The translations under genes and the position numbers were made by a program. A stretch of DNA of 7,438 bases, from the NCBI GenBank assembly GCA_028706735.1, contig JAQTVS010000129.1, forward strand, positions 1-7,438, given 5' to 3'. Source of the stretch: Thiomonas sp. (GTDB lineage Bacteria; Pseudomonadota; Gammaproteobacteria; Burkholderiales; Burkholderiaceae_C). Shown piece by piece: positions 1 to 7,405 of the stretch (position 1 is the first letter of the stretch; the number at the start of each line of letters is the position of its first letter). The notes below the pieces were generated by a model. The model was not told where the DNA came from. It saw only the letters and a program-made list of their open reading frames with translations, and did no database searches.

Positions 1-440
1 CCGGTGCCGAAGGCCAGGCCGGGGTCGAGGCGAATGATAGGGGCCGAGGTGTCCGGCGGCGTGTGCCAGCTTGGCACGATCCAGAGCGCATCGGCAATCG
101 ACACCGGCTGGAACTGAGATTGCGTCAGGCGCACCCAATCCTGATCTTCTACCGTGGTCTGCTGCACGTCCTGCAGATCGGGCAGGGCGTCCGCGGCGAG
201 CAGGGCGGCCAGCGCGGCGTCTGCCTGTGTTTCGTCCGCAAACAGCACCCGCAGCAGCGATTGCGCCCATGCGCCTTTGGGTGCGGGCATGCCCGGCTCG
301 CCATACAGCGCTTGTTCCTGTGCGGTGTCACTGAAGCGGTCTTCCACGCTGACGCTCAGCGCGCCGAGGTCGAGCAGGGCGTCGGACAGATCATCTGCCT
401 GTTCTTCGCAGACGGGAATGGTGACTTCGCGGTAACTCAT
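1..440 (-). CDS. prmA: Ribosomal protein L11 methyltransferase PrmA, N-terminal half (cut by the window edge)
   Basis: PrmA is a cytoplasmic SAM-dependent enzyme that methylates amino groups of ribosomal protein L11. Reading the minus strand from ATG at 438-440 gives 146 whole codons, open to the left edge, so the stop and about half of the usual 290-300 residues are missing. The start reads MSYREVTIPVCEEQADDL. Residues about 100-125 carry the family pattern DQDWVRLTQSQFQPVSI followed by LWIVPSW. The visible part ends in DPGLAFGTG (about 139-147), which is the glycine-rich SAM-binding motif I that normally continues into THxTT. A good Shine-Dalgarno, GAGGAA, lies 5 nt before the ATG, but it is inside an inverted repeat described separately. 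The gene follows accC by 101 bp in the same direction and is probably in its operon. The identification is secure from the motif set. Confidence 0.93.
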   Translation of the reverse strand, partial: MSYREVTIPVCEEQADDLSDALLDLGALSVSVEDRFSDTAQEQALYGEPGMPAPKGAWAQSLLRVLFADETQADAALAALLAADALPDLQDVQQTTVEDQDWVRLTQSQFQPVSIADALWIVPSWHTPPDTSAPIIRLDPGLAFGT

Positions 441-441
441 G

Positions 442-473
442 TCAGTTCCTCACGGCCGTTTCGGAAGAACTGA
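442..473 (-). promoter_or_regulatory. Inverted repeat that could sequester the prmA ribosome binding site
   Basis: On the minus strand, TCAGTTCTTC (473 to 464) can pair with GAGGAACTGA (451 to 442). This makes ten consecutive pairs, including one G-U, around a 12-nt loop. The right arm contains the whole GAGGAA Shine-Dalgarno of prmA and ends one base before the ATG at 440. In the mRNA the binding site would be fully base-paired unless opened by ribosomes, a protein or another structure. The pairing is seen directly; a regulatory role is inferred. Confidence 0.5.
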
Positions 474-475
474 GG

Positions 476-516
476 CCCTCCATGAGGGAGGGGGACGAGC
501 GCAGCGCGTGAGGGGG
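476..516. repeat. GC-rich intergenic repeat with palindromic core (candidate dispersed element)
   Basis: The accC-prmA gap holds two identical 7-mers GAGGGGG (488-494 and 510-516), 22 bp apart. They flank a 15-bp core, ACGAGCGCAGCGCGT, that is close to self-complementary. A small hairpin, CCCTC-cat-GAGGG (476-488), adjoins it. From memory, short intergenic elements of similar build (C-rich blocks around a CGCGCTGCGC-like core) are common in Burkholderiales genomes. That this is a member of such a family is an inference; only one copy lies in the window. Confidence 0.4.
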
Positions 517-541
517 CAGTTTCATCTTGGTTCACACCCTC

Positions 542-1894
542 TCAGCCCTGATGCCGCGCAGCAAGGTATTCCTCGAGGTAATGGATGCTGGTGCCGCCCT
601 CGATGAAGCGGGCGTCCACCATCAGCTCGCGGTGCAGCGGGATGTTGGTCTGGATGCCGTCCACCACCATTTCCGACAGGGCGATGCGCATGCGCGCAAT
701 GGCCTGTTCGCGCGTGGCGCCATGCACAATGATCTTGCCGATCATCGAGTCATAGTTGGGCGGAACGAAGTAGTTGGTATAAGCATGCGAATCCACCCGC
801 ACTCCTGGGCCGCCGGGGGTGTGCCAGGTGGTGATGCGCCCGGGAGAGGGAGTGAATTTGTAGGGGTCTTCGGCGTTGACCCGGCATTCAATGGCGTGGC
901 CGTTGAACTGCACGCCGCGCTGGCGCACAGTCAGCTTCTCGCCCGCGGCAATGCGGATCTGCTCGACCACGATGTCGATGCCGGTGATGAGTTCGGTGAC
1001 AGGGTGCTCGACCTGCACGCGGGTGTTCATCTCGATGAAGTAGAACTCGCCGTTTTCATACAGAAACTCGAAGGTGCCCGCGCCGCGGTAGCTGATTTTT
1101 TTGCAGGCATCGGCGCAGCGCGCGCCGATGCGCTCGATCAGGCGGCGTGGAATGCCGGGCGCGGGGGCTTCTTCGAGGATTTTCTGGTGGCGGCGCTGCA
1201 TTGAGCAGTCGCGCTCGCCCAGCCACAGCGCGTTGCCGTGCGTATCGGCCAGGACCTGGATTTCAATGTGCCGCGGCTGGAGCAGGAACTTCTCCATATA
1301 GACCGCCGGATTGCCGAAAGCCGCGCCGGCTTCGCTGCGGGTCATGGTCACGGCATTGAGCAGCGCGGCCTCAGTGTGCACCACGCGCATGCCGCGCCCG
1401 CCGCCGCCGCCCGCCGCCTTGATGATGACCGGATAGCCGACAGACCGGGCGATGCGCGTGATTTCGCGCGGATCGTCTGGCAGCGCGCCTTCCGAGCCTG
1501 GCACGCAGGGCACGCCCGAGCGGATCATGGACTGCTTGGCGCTGACTTTGTCGCCCATCAGGCGAATGGAGTCTGGACGCGGGCCGATGAAAGCGAAGCC
1601 GGATTTCTCCACCCGCTCGGCGAAGTCGGCGTTTTCCGACAGAAAGCCGTAGCCCGGATGAATGGCCTCCGCGTCCGTCACTTCCGCTGCGGAAATGATG
1701 GCCGGCATATGCAGATAGCTTTGCGCCGAAGGGGCGGGGCCGATGCACACCGCCTCATCGGCAAGGCGCACATACTTGGCTTCACGGTCGGCTTCGGAAT
1801 AGACCACCACGGTCTGAATGCCCATCTCGCGGCAGGCACGCTGCACTCGCAGGGCGATTTCGCCGCGGTTGGCAATGAGGATTTTTTTGAACAT
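542..1894 (-). CDS. accC: Biotin carboxylase AccC, subunit of acetyl-CoA carboxylase
   Basis: AccC catalyses ATP-dependent carboxylation of the biotin on AccB with bicarbonate, the first half-reaction of acetyl-CoA carboxylase in fatty acid synthesis (cytoplasm). The protein has 450 residues, the usual length. It starts [17 protein letters not shown], the classic biotin carboxylase N-domain. The ATP-grasp fold follows, with MGDK (K116), K159, the glycine-rich loop GGGGGRGM (162-169), H209 and K238. Then come E276, E288, N290 and the catalytic R292 in [14 protein letters not shown], and R338 in ECRVNAEDP. All fall at the positions known for the E. coli enzyme, so it should be active. It lies 106 bp after accB and 101 bp before prmA, all in the same direction. 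The start is fixed by homology; the upstream Shine-Dalgarno is poor (only GGAC, about 8 nt away). Confidence 0.98.
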   Translation of the reverse strand: MFKKILIANRGEIALRVQRACREMGIQTVVVYSEADREAKYVRLADEAVCIGPAPSAQSYLHMPAIISAAEVTDAEAIHPGYGFLSENADFAERVEKSGFAFIGPRPDSIRLMGDKVSAKQSMIRSGVPCVPGSEGALPDDPREITRIARSVGYPVIIKAAGGGGGRGMRVVHTEAALLNAVTMTRSEAGAAFGNPAVYMEKFLLQPRHIEIQVLADTHGNALWLGERDCSMQRRHQKILEEAPAPGIPRRLIERIGARCADACKKISYRGAGTFEFLYENGEFYFIEMNTRVQVEHPVTELITGIDIVVEQIRIAAGEKLTVRQRGVQFNGHAIECRVNAEDPYKFTPSPGRITTWHTPGGPGVRVDSHAYTNYFVPPNYDSMIGKIIVHGATREQAIARMRIALSEMVVDGIQTNIPLHRELMVDARFIEGGTSIHYLEEYLAARHQG

Positions 1895-1929
1895 GCGCGT
1901 GTCCGTTCAAGTGCTGAAAAATGCGGGAG

Positions 1930-1949
1930 GGCCCGCGTTGCGCAGGGCC
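1930..1949 (-). other. Short GC-rich hairpin in the accB-accC gap
   Basis: GGCCC (1930-1934) and GGGCC (1945-1949) pair as outer arms, with an inner GCG/CGC pair and a 3-base loop; a single unpaired base breaks the stem. In the transcript, five U residues occur about 8 nt after the hairpin, too far away for a standard intrinsic terminator. It could affect the ratio of accB to accC message or be neutral. Confidence 0.3.
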
Positions 1950-2000
1950 AGCAGCTGGGGCGGGCTAAACCACCCGGCGCCGTCCGCGGCCCGAAGGCAG

Positions 2001-2483
2001 TTACGCGATCACGAACAACGCTTGGCCGTATTCCACGGCCTGGCCGTTTTCGCCCAGCACAGCCTTGATCACGCCGTCCTTGTCGCATTCAATCTCGTTG
2101 AGGATTTTCATGGCCTCGATGATGCACAGCGTCTGCCCGACCTTCACCGTATCGCCGACTTCGACAAAAGGCGCCGCCCCCGGTGAGGACGACCGATAAA
2201 AAGTGCCAACCATTGGCGACTTGACCACATGGCCTTCCACTGCAGGTGCAGCCGCAGGTTCAAGCGCAGGCGCGGCAGGACCCGCAGCAGGCGCAGCGGC
2301 TTGTGGTGCAGCGTATTGGGCGTACTGCATGGGCCCTTGCGCGGGCATCTGCGCATAGTGCACGATGGGCTGCGGCTGCGCCTTGACAATGCGCACCGTG
2401 CCTTCGGCCTCGGTGATTTCCAGCTCGGAAACATTCGAATCGGACACCAGATCGATCAAAGTCTTGAGTTTGCGTAAATCCAT
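2001..2483 (-). CDS. accB: Biotin carboxyl carrier protein AccB (BCCP)
   Basis: AccB carries the biotin that shuttles carboxyl groups from AccC to the AccAD carboxyltransferase. The 160-residue protein has the usual three parts. The N-terminal segment, [20 protein letters not shown], is typical of BCCP. A flexible linker of Ala, Pro, Gln and Gly follows at about residues 42-83. The C-terminal biotinyl domain begins near [12 protein letters not shown]. Biotin would be attached to K126 in [10 protein letters not shown], where Ile follows the modified Lys instead of the common Met or Leu. The protrusion-like [16 protein letters not shown] marks it as an acetyl-CoA carboxylase BCCP. It starts 51 bp after aroQ and is followed by accC. 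No clear Shine-Dalgarno precedes the ATG (ACGACAGATC), so the start rests on homology. In E. coli accBC is autoregulated by AccB; the sequence here does not show whether that applies. Confidence 0.97.
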   Translation of the reverse strand: MDLRKLKTLIDLVSDSNVSELEITEAEGTVRIVKAQPQPIVHYAQMPAQGPMQYAQYAAPQAAAPAAGPAAPALEPAAAPAVEGHVVKSPMVGTFYRSSSPGAAPFVEVGDTVKVGQTLCIIEAMKILNEIECDKDGVIKAVLGENGQAVEYGQALFVIA

Positions 2484-2520
2484 GATCTGTCGTTAAGTCG
2501 CTGATAAGTGTCGCATTAGA

Positions 2521-2540
2521 CCATCAATTGGCCATCAATT
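2521..2540. repeat. 11-bp near-tandem duplication across the aroQ stop codon
   Basis: CCATCAATT occurs at 2521-2529 and again at 2532-2540, with an 11-bp period. On the minus strand this reads as two copies of AATTGATGG separated by CC, and the first contains the aroQ TGA stop (2535-2537). It is probably a small local duplication. The spacing of about one helical turn ahead of accB would also suit paired protein contacts, but no regulator is suggested by the sequence. Confidence 0.3.
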
Positions 2541-2990
2541 TTTACGATTCGATAGTTCTGCCGCGGCGTGCCGCAAGGCCAGCGTGTAGCCATGCGCTCC
2601 ACAACCGCTGATGACCGCCACCGCCAGGTCAGAAAAATAAGAACGGTGGCGGAATGCCTCGCGACGGTACACATTGCTCAGATGCACCTCGATGAAGGGC
2701 AGGTCTGTGGCAGCAATCGCGTCGCGCAGAGCCACGCTGGTGTGCGTATAAGCGGCAGGGTTGATCACGATATACCGCGTGCCGTCCAGCCGGGCGGCGT
2801 GCAGCCGGTCGATCAGCGCACCTTCGTGGTTGCTCTGGAAATGCGCAACCTCCACATTCAGCTCGGCCCCGAGCGCGCGCAGAGATTGATCGATGTCGGC
2901 CAGTGTGGTGACGCCGTAAAGATGCGGTTCACGTTGGCCCAGCAGATTGAGATTGGGGCCGTGAAGGACAAGGATGCGTGGCGGGCTCAT
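2535..2990 (-). CDS. aroQ: Type II 3-dehydroquinate dehydratase AroQ
   Basis: AroQ catalyses the third step of the shikimate pathway, turning 3-dehydroquinate into 3-dehydroshikimate (cytoplasm, normally a dodecamer). With ATG at 2988-2990 the protein has 151 residues and begins [18 protein letters not shown], the standard type II start. Key residues are present: R20 and Y26 of the active-site lid (LGQREP, LYG), N77 and H83 in [11 protein letters not shown]103 in EVHLSN, and R114 in FRHRS. The reading frame also extends 10 codons upstream to a TTG (3018-3020) that overlaps the preceding tlpA-like stop as TTGA. That start would add [10 protein letters not shown] and could couple translation, but family length favours the ATG. 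Neither start has a strong Shine-Dalgarno. It lies between the tlpA-like gene and accB, a common betaproteobacterial order. Confidence 0.96.
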   Translation of the reverse strand: MSPPRILVLHGPNLNLLGQREPHLYGVTTLADIDQSLRALGAELNVEVAHFQSNHEGALIDRLHAARLDGTRYIVINPAAYTHTSVALRDAIAATDLPFIEVHLSNVYRREAFRHRSYFSDLAVAVISGCGAHGYTLALRHAAAELSNRKN

Positions 2991-3016
2991 GAAATGTGTT
3001 TGAGGTGGGGTGGGGT

Positions 3017-3550
3017 TCAACTGCCTAAGGGTACAGCCTCTTTCAGTTCGTCGAGAGAGGTTCTCCCCAGCTTCTGAAACACCACGTCGCCCTTGCCGTC
3101 GAGCACGACGGTGAACGGCAGGCCGCCTTGCTTATTCCCCAGGCTGGTGCTCAGGGCGATGCCATTCATGCCGCCCAGCAGGATGGGGTAGCTCACCGGA
3201 TGCTCTTTGAGAAAGTCGCGTACCGAAGTCGGATTGTCGAGAGCAATTCCCACCATTTCAATGCCTTTATCTTTGTTTTGCTGATAAAACTTGGAAAAGT
3301 CGGGCATTTCGGCAATGCAGGGCGGGCACCAGCTCGCCCAGAAGTTCACCACGAGGGGTTTGCCTCGGTACTGCGACAGATCAATGGTTTTTCCCTGGAG
3401 ATCAACGAGCTTGTCGGAAAAAAACGTCTGAACGGCATTATTTTCGACCGAGATCGGCACGCTGCGCTCGCGCTGGAACCACGCGTTTCCCAGCACCGCA
3501 GCAATGAGGCCGATGATCGCGGCAAAGATCCAGATGTTGATTTTTTTCAT
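3017..3550 (-). CDS. TlpA/ResA-like membrane-anchored thioredoxin-fold protein
   Basis: This is a thiol-disulfide oxidoreductase expected to sit on the periplasmic face of the inner membrane, anchored by one N-terminal helix (about residues 4-23) after MKKIN. The thioredoxin-like domain (about 45-175) has the active site WASWCPPC (71-78) with redox cysteines C75 and C78. It also has the cis-proline motif [10 protein letters not shown] (P145). Length is 177 residues, normal for TlpA/ResA proteins. Members reduce apocytochrome c cysteines or other periplasmic disulfides; which partner applies here cannot be told. It lies 60 bp after the nucleotidyltransferase-like gene and 26 bp before aroQ in the same direction. 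The start is preceded by a C/U-rich stretch and a tandem 9-mer with no Shine-Dalgarno, so initiation is probably weak or coupled. Family assignment is firm; the precise role is not. Confidence 0.9.
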   Translation of the reverse strand: MKKINIWIFAAIIGLIAAVLGNAWFQRERSVPISVENNAVQTFFSDKLVDLQGKTIDLSQYRGKPLVVNFWASWCPPCIAEMPDFSKFYQQNKDKGIEMVGIALDNPTSVRDFLKEHPVSYPILLGGMNGIALSTSLGNKQGGLPFTVVLDGKGDVVFQKLGRTSLDELKEAVPLGS

Positions 3551-3562
3551 GGGTTTGAGGAG

Positions 3563-3584
3563 AGATCAATCAGATCAATCAGAT
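3563..3584. repeat. Tandem 9-bp repeat upstream of the tlpA-like gene
   Basis: AGATCAATC is repeated head to tail at 3563-3571 and 3572-3580, followed by a partial third copy AGAT (3581-3584). The array begins 13 bp upstream of the tlpA-like ATG. The minus-strand leader between the repeat and the start is C/U-rich (CTCTCCTCAAACCC) and has no Shine-Dalgarno. Copy number could change by slippage and alter leader length in steps of 9. Confidence 0.55.
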
Positions 3585-3610
3585 GGATTGCATTGTGCAT
3601 GGCCGAAAAA

Positions 3611-4237
3611 TTAGCGCAGATTGCCGGGATTTTCCCGGGCTTCATGCTGCGCGGCCAGCAGCCGCCGCAGCGCAGGCAGCGTTCCGCGCGGAGTGCGGCC
3701 CTGGGTGTCTGGCAGGAGCGCACCGCGTTGGTCTTTTTCGGTGTGAAGGCTCAAGTGGGCAGGCACAGTTTCGGCCGCCTGCAGCGGCCAGCGCAGGGTG
3801 AGGCGTTCCACCCGGCCGCGTCCGGCGTAGTGCGGGGCGTCACCCACCTGATACGCCAGCCCGCGATTGATGCAGTGAATCTCCACGCCCTTGCTGTCGT
3901 CGGTGAACAGCAGTACATGCAGGTCGGACAGTTCGGTGGCGGTGCCGTTCCACACCGCGCCAGCGAGGTGCGGGTTGAATGCGGCGAATTCTTCCATCAG
4001 GGCCAGTGCGGCCCGGCGCAGTTGCAGCAGTTCAGCCGGTTGCGTGTCGGCGTGAAACAAGGCAAGTTCTTCGCGGACCTGTTGTTCGATTTCGTCGTTC
4101 CTGGGCAGCATGTCGTGCGCAACGCGCTCGCCGAGCAGCCGCCTGGAGGCTTTGCGTTTGGCGCTGCCGTAATCCAGGCCATCTTCGACGATCAGCCGTG
4201 CGGCCAGTACGGCGAGCTCTGCGCGTAGGGAATCCAT
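3611..4237 (-). CDS. Conserved protein with a degenerate nucleotidyltransferase-like motif
   Basis: The frame gives 208 residues from MDSLRAELAVLAARLIVEDG. It stays open upstream across the antisense of the next gene, but ATG 4235-4237 is the first start outside that gene. The N-terminal half (1-85) is charged and helical. Residues 88-125 contain LAGAVWNGTATELSDLHVLL and then VEIHC. This resembles the polymerase-beta/minimal nucleotidyltransferase pattern G-S...SD-h-D, but the second Asp is His (D105-L-H107) and the Gly-Ser is Gly-Ala (G93-A94). E119 might stand in for the third carboxylate. The C-terminal part is basic. No membrane segment or signal peptide is seen. From memory, relatives occur in Burkholderiales and are sometimes labelled as a UDP-N-acetylmuramate-alanine ligase; nothing here supports that label, as there is no Mur ligase ATP-binding motif. 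It is divergent from uup and probably heads the minus-strand operon. Function unknown. Confidence 0.8.
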   Translation of the reverse strand: MDSLRAELAVLAARLIVEDGLDYGSAKRKASRRLLGERVAHDMLPRNDEIEQQVREELALFHADTQPAELLQLRRAALALMEEFAAFNPHLAGAVWNGTATELSDLHVLLFTDDSKGVEIHCINRGLAYQVGDAPHYAGRGRVERLTLRWPLQAAETVPAHLSLHTEKDQRGALLPDTQGRTPRGTLPALRRLLAAQHEARENPGNLR

Positions 4238-4328
4238 CTCAGAATGGTAGCGCCCGCTGTCCGCCCCTTCGCGGGCATGCAGGCACAATGGATATCCCGT
4301 TCTTTCATTCACGCAATCCGCGTCGCGC
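4238..4328. promoter_or_regulatory. Divergent intergenic region between the minus-strand operon and uup
   Basis: These 91 bp must hold the start signals for uup, and probably for the leftward operon too, as the two genes are divergent. I see no convincing -35/-10 pair on either strand and no Shine-Dalgarno before the uup ATG (CCGCGTCGCGC). The one visible structure is an inverted repeat, GCCCGC (4252-4257) and GCGGGC (4271-4276), with a 13-nt loop. It would lie in the leader of either transcript. Confidence 0.4.
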
Positions 4329-6241
<1,913 letters not shown>

Positions 6242-6245
<4 letters not shown>

Positions 6246-6718
6246 GCGAACACCCCATGACCCATCCGACGCCGCCCCTGCTGCAAAACCTGGATCTGCG
6301 TACCGATCCGCAGGCTGCCGCCTATATCAAGCAGGAAACCGTGCAGGTGCAGTTCGCAGCCCTTGCGGGAGAACTCAGCAGCCGGGAAGGCCCGAACCGT
6401 TATGCCCTTGGCGACGCCCTCGTGACTGGATCGACGGGTGACCGCTGGAGTGTTTCCCGCGCCCGGTTTGATGCCCGCTACCTGCCCCTCGCGCCCACGC
6501 AGGCCGGGCAGGACGGTGCGTATAACAACCAGCCCATTCCGGTGCTGGCGCGGCAGATGCAGCACCCGTTTCGCATGGCGCGCAGCGCGGGTGGCGATCT
6601 GTTGCATGGCAACGCGGGGGACTGGGTACTGCAATACGCGCCTGGCGATTACGGGGTCGTGGAGCAGGAGCGGTTTGCGCGGGTCTATCGGCGGATCGAC
6701 GGCGCAGACCGCCCGTGA
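6242..6718 (+). CDS. PGDYG-motif protein with an internal duplication
   Basis: The 158-residue product starts at GTG 6242-6244, overlapping the uup TGA as GTGA, which suggests translational coupling. An ATG five codons later (6257) is the alternative start. The C-terminal part reads QYAPGDYGVVEQERFARVYR (131-150), the conserved motif of the PGDYG family of uncharacterised bacterial proteins. Residues 57-80 (GDALVTG...GDRWSV...RFDARY) align without gaps to 126-149 (GDWVLQY...GDYGVV...RFARVY). Eight of 24 positions are identical (G, D, G, D, V, R, F, Y) at a constant offset of 69, so the protein seems to hold two copies of one small domain. The full PGDYG signature survives only in the second. 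No signal peptide or membrane helix is seen, so it is probably cytoplasmic. Function unknown; the overlap implies co-expression with uup. Confidence 0.82.
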
Positions 6719-6772
6719 GTTCAGCCTGAACCCGGCCTGTGCTGCGGAGCAGACTCACAGGCCAAACTGAAC
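6719..6772. terminator. Candidate bidirectional terminator between convergent genes
   Basis: Directly after the stop at 6718 lies GTTCAG-c-CTGAAC (6719-6731). A long hairpin follows: GGCCTGTG-CTGC (6734-6745), loop gga, GCAG (6749-6752), a 3-nt bulge, then CACAGGCC (6756-6763). A further CTGAAC (6767-6772) can pair with the first GTTCAG as an outer stem. The hairpin lies between two converging genes. Neither side has a clear T-run, so termination may be weak or Rho-assisted. Confidence 0.5.
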
Positions 6773-6825
6773 CATGCGCCGCGCGGCACACCGCTTGATG
6801 CGGGACCGCAGGCGCAGCGGGCAGT

Positions 6826-7230
6826 TCAGGGTTTTGCCGCGCCGCCGGGGCCCATCCCTGCACCACCAGGCCCCATCCCGCCGCCGCCCGGGCCCATCCC
6901 ACCACCGCCGGGGCCCATCCCGCCACCGGGCCCGATGCCTTGGTGCATGCCCTGCGCAGGCGGCGTGTCAGGCAGTTTGACACCACGCTCCTTCGCTCGT
7001 TCCTGCATCAGCTTGTGATGTTCCGCCCGGAGCTGCTCGCGCTGTTCGACAGTTTTCGCCTCGCGCATCTTGAGCCGGTATTCACGACGTTCCTTCTGCG
7101 TCATCAACTGGCTGCCGTAAATAGTTTCCTGTTTCTGTGTCTGGGCATAGGCTGCGGTGGCGGTCAGCCCCCCGCCCGCGAGCAAGAGGCTAAGGGACAG
7201 GGCAGTCAAAAGCGGTTTGGTCGACATCAT
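6826..7230 (-). CDS. Small secreted protein with a Gly/Pro/Met-rich repeat tail
   Basis: The protein has 134 residues. Residues 1-29 (MMSTKPLLTALSLSLLLAGG then LTATAAYA) form a clear Sec signal peptide with a likely cut after AYA, so it should be periplasmic or exported. A charged helical middle (about 41-85) follows, MTQKERREYRLKMREAKTVE through RAKERGVKLPD. I recall a similar segment in small exported betaproteobacterial proteins, and it loosely recalls Spy/CpxP-type helices. The tail (about 94-134) is Gly, Pro and Met with a 7-residue period (Met105, 112, 119, 126). There is no cysteine. AAGGAG lies 6 nt before the first of two adjacent ATGs (9 nt before the second), so both starts are possible. 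It is monocistronic, converges on the uup-PGDYG pair and has an FNR-type box upstream. Function unknown; metal binding by Met/His is only a guess. Confidence 0.8.
   Translation of the reverse strand: MMSTKPLLTALSLSLLLAGGGLTATAAYAQTQKQETIYGSQLMTQKERREYRLKMREAKTVEQREQLRAEHHKLMQERAKERGVKLPDTPPAQGMHQGIGPGGGMGPGGGGMGPGGGGMGPGGAGMGPGGAAKP
6847..6930 (-). repeat. Four tandem 21-bp repeats coding for the Gly-Met-Gly-Pro tail
   Basis: The block GGCCCATCCC (with small variations before it) recurs with CATCCC at 6853, 6874, 6895 and 6916, an exact 21-bp period. Each unit codes for seven residues of the form GMGPGGG on the minus strand. Differences are mostly at third positions (Gly codons GGT, GGC, GGG), plus one Gly-to-Ala change in the last unit. 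Such in-frame GC-rich repeats are prone to copy-number change. Confidence 0.85.
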
Positions 7231-7293
7231 GGCAATCTCCTTGTGAAACGGTCTGCATTCAGAGTCGCGATGGACTCACCTTGAGGCTAGGCT

Positions 7294-7324
7294 TTTATAA
7301 AGCGCCTAACTTGATACATATCAA
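7294..7324 (-). promoter_or_regulatory. Predicted sigma-70-like promoter of the secreted-protein gene
   Basis: On the minus strand TTGATA (7324-7319) matches five of six -35 bases. TATAAA (7299-7294) matches five of six -10 bases at a long 19-bp spacing; TTTATA (7301-7296) sits at the ideal 17 bp but fits less well. Transcription would start near 7287, leaving a leader of about 57 nt. The -35 lies inside the FNR-type box. If a factor activates from -41.5 instead, the start would be near 7276 with a weaker -10, TAGCCT (7289-7284). Confidence 0.45.
7311..7324. promoter_or_regulatory. FNR/ANR/FixK-type binding box, TTGAT-N4-ATCAA
   Basis: TTGATACATATCAA is a perfect match to the consensus for Crp/Fnr-family oxygen or redox regulators; the symmetry even extends to six bases per arm (TTGATA-ca-TATCAA). 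Its centre is 87.5 bp upstream of the secreted-protein ATG (7230). It lies in an intergenic stretch that is AT-rich compared with the rest of the window, which strengthens the call. Because it is symmetric it could also serve a rightward gene outside the window. Confidence 0.7.
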
Positions 7325-7360
7325 TAAATCGAGATAGCAGGCATCGGGTCGATGGCGTTC

Positions 7361-7397
7361 GCGCAGGTGTGCCGCAACTGCGGCAAACAGCTTGCGC
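7361..7397. terminator. Nested inverted repeat, possible terminator of an upstream minus-strand gene
   Basis: TGCCGCA (7370-7376) and TGCGGCA (7379-7385) are perfect 7-bp arms around two bases. Outside them, GCGCA (7361-7365) and TGCGC (7393-7397) form a second pair of arms. On the minus strand the structure begins 8 nt after a TAG at 7406-7408 that may end a gene entering from the right. There is no T-run, so this is a candidate only. Confidence 0.35.
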
Positions 7398-7405
7398 AGG
7401 ACGGA

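Noticed and set aside
63..473. Plus-strand open frame of 136 codons at the left edge
   Set aside because: It lies opposite the prmA N-terminal half, which carries a clear SAM-binding motif and ribosome binding site on the minus strand.
527..1204. Plus-strand open frame of 225 codons opposite accC
   Set aside because: It is fully antisense to accC, whose catalytic residues are all in place. The product shows no recognisable motif, and such frames are expected opposite GC-rich genes.
1238..2068. Plus-strand open frame of 276 codons opposite the accC start and the accB end
   Set aside because: It runs across two real genes and the gap between them on the other strand, with no domain and a composition typical of antisense frames.
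3128..4228. Plus-strand open frame of 366 codons opposite the tlpA-like and nucleotidyltransferase-like genes
   Set aside because: It spans two minus-strand genes and their gap, and has no motif. The minus-strand WCPPC and operon structure are far better supported.
6847..6930. CRISPR array as an explanation of the 21-bp repeats
   Set aside because: The units are tandem without spacers and keep a coding frame, so they are protein repeats.
6375..6986. Minus-strand open frame of 203 codons over the PGDYG gene and the repeat region
   Set aside because: It crosses the convergent hairpin and overlaps the secreted-protein gene in another frame. Its Gly/Trp/Ala repeats are the 21-bp repeats read out of frame.
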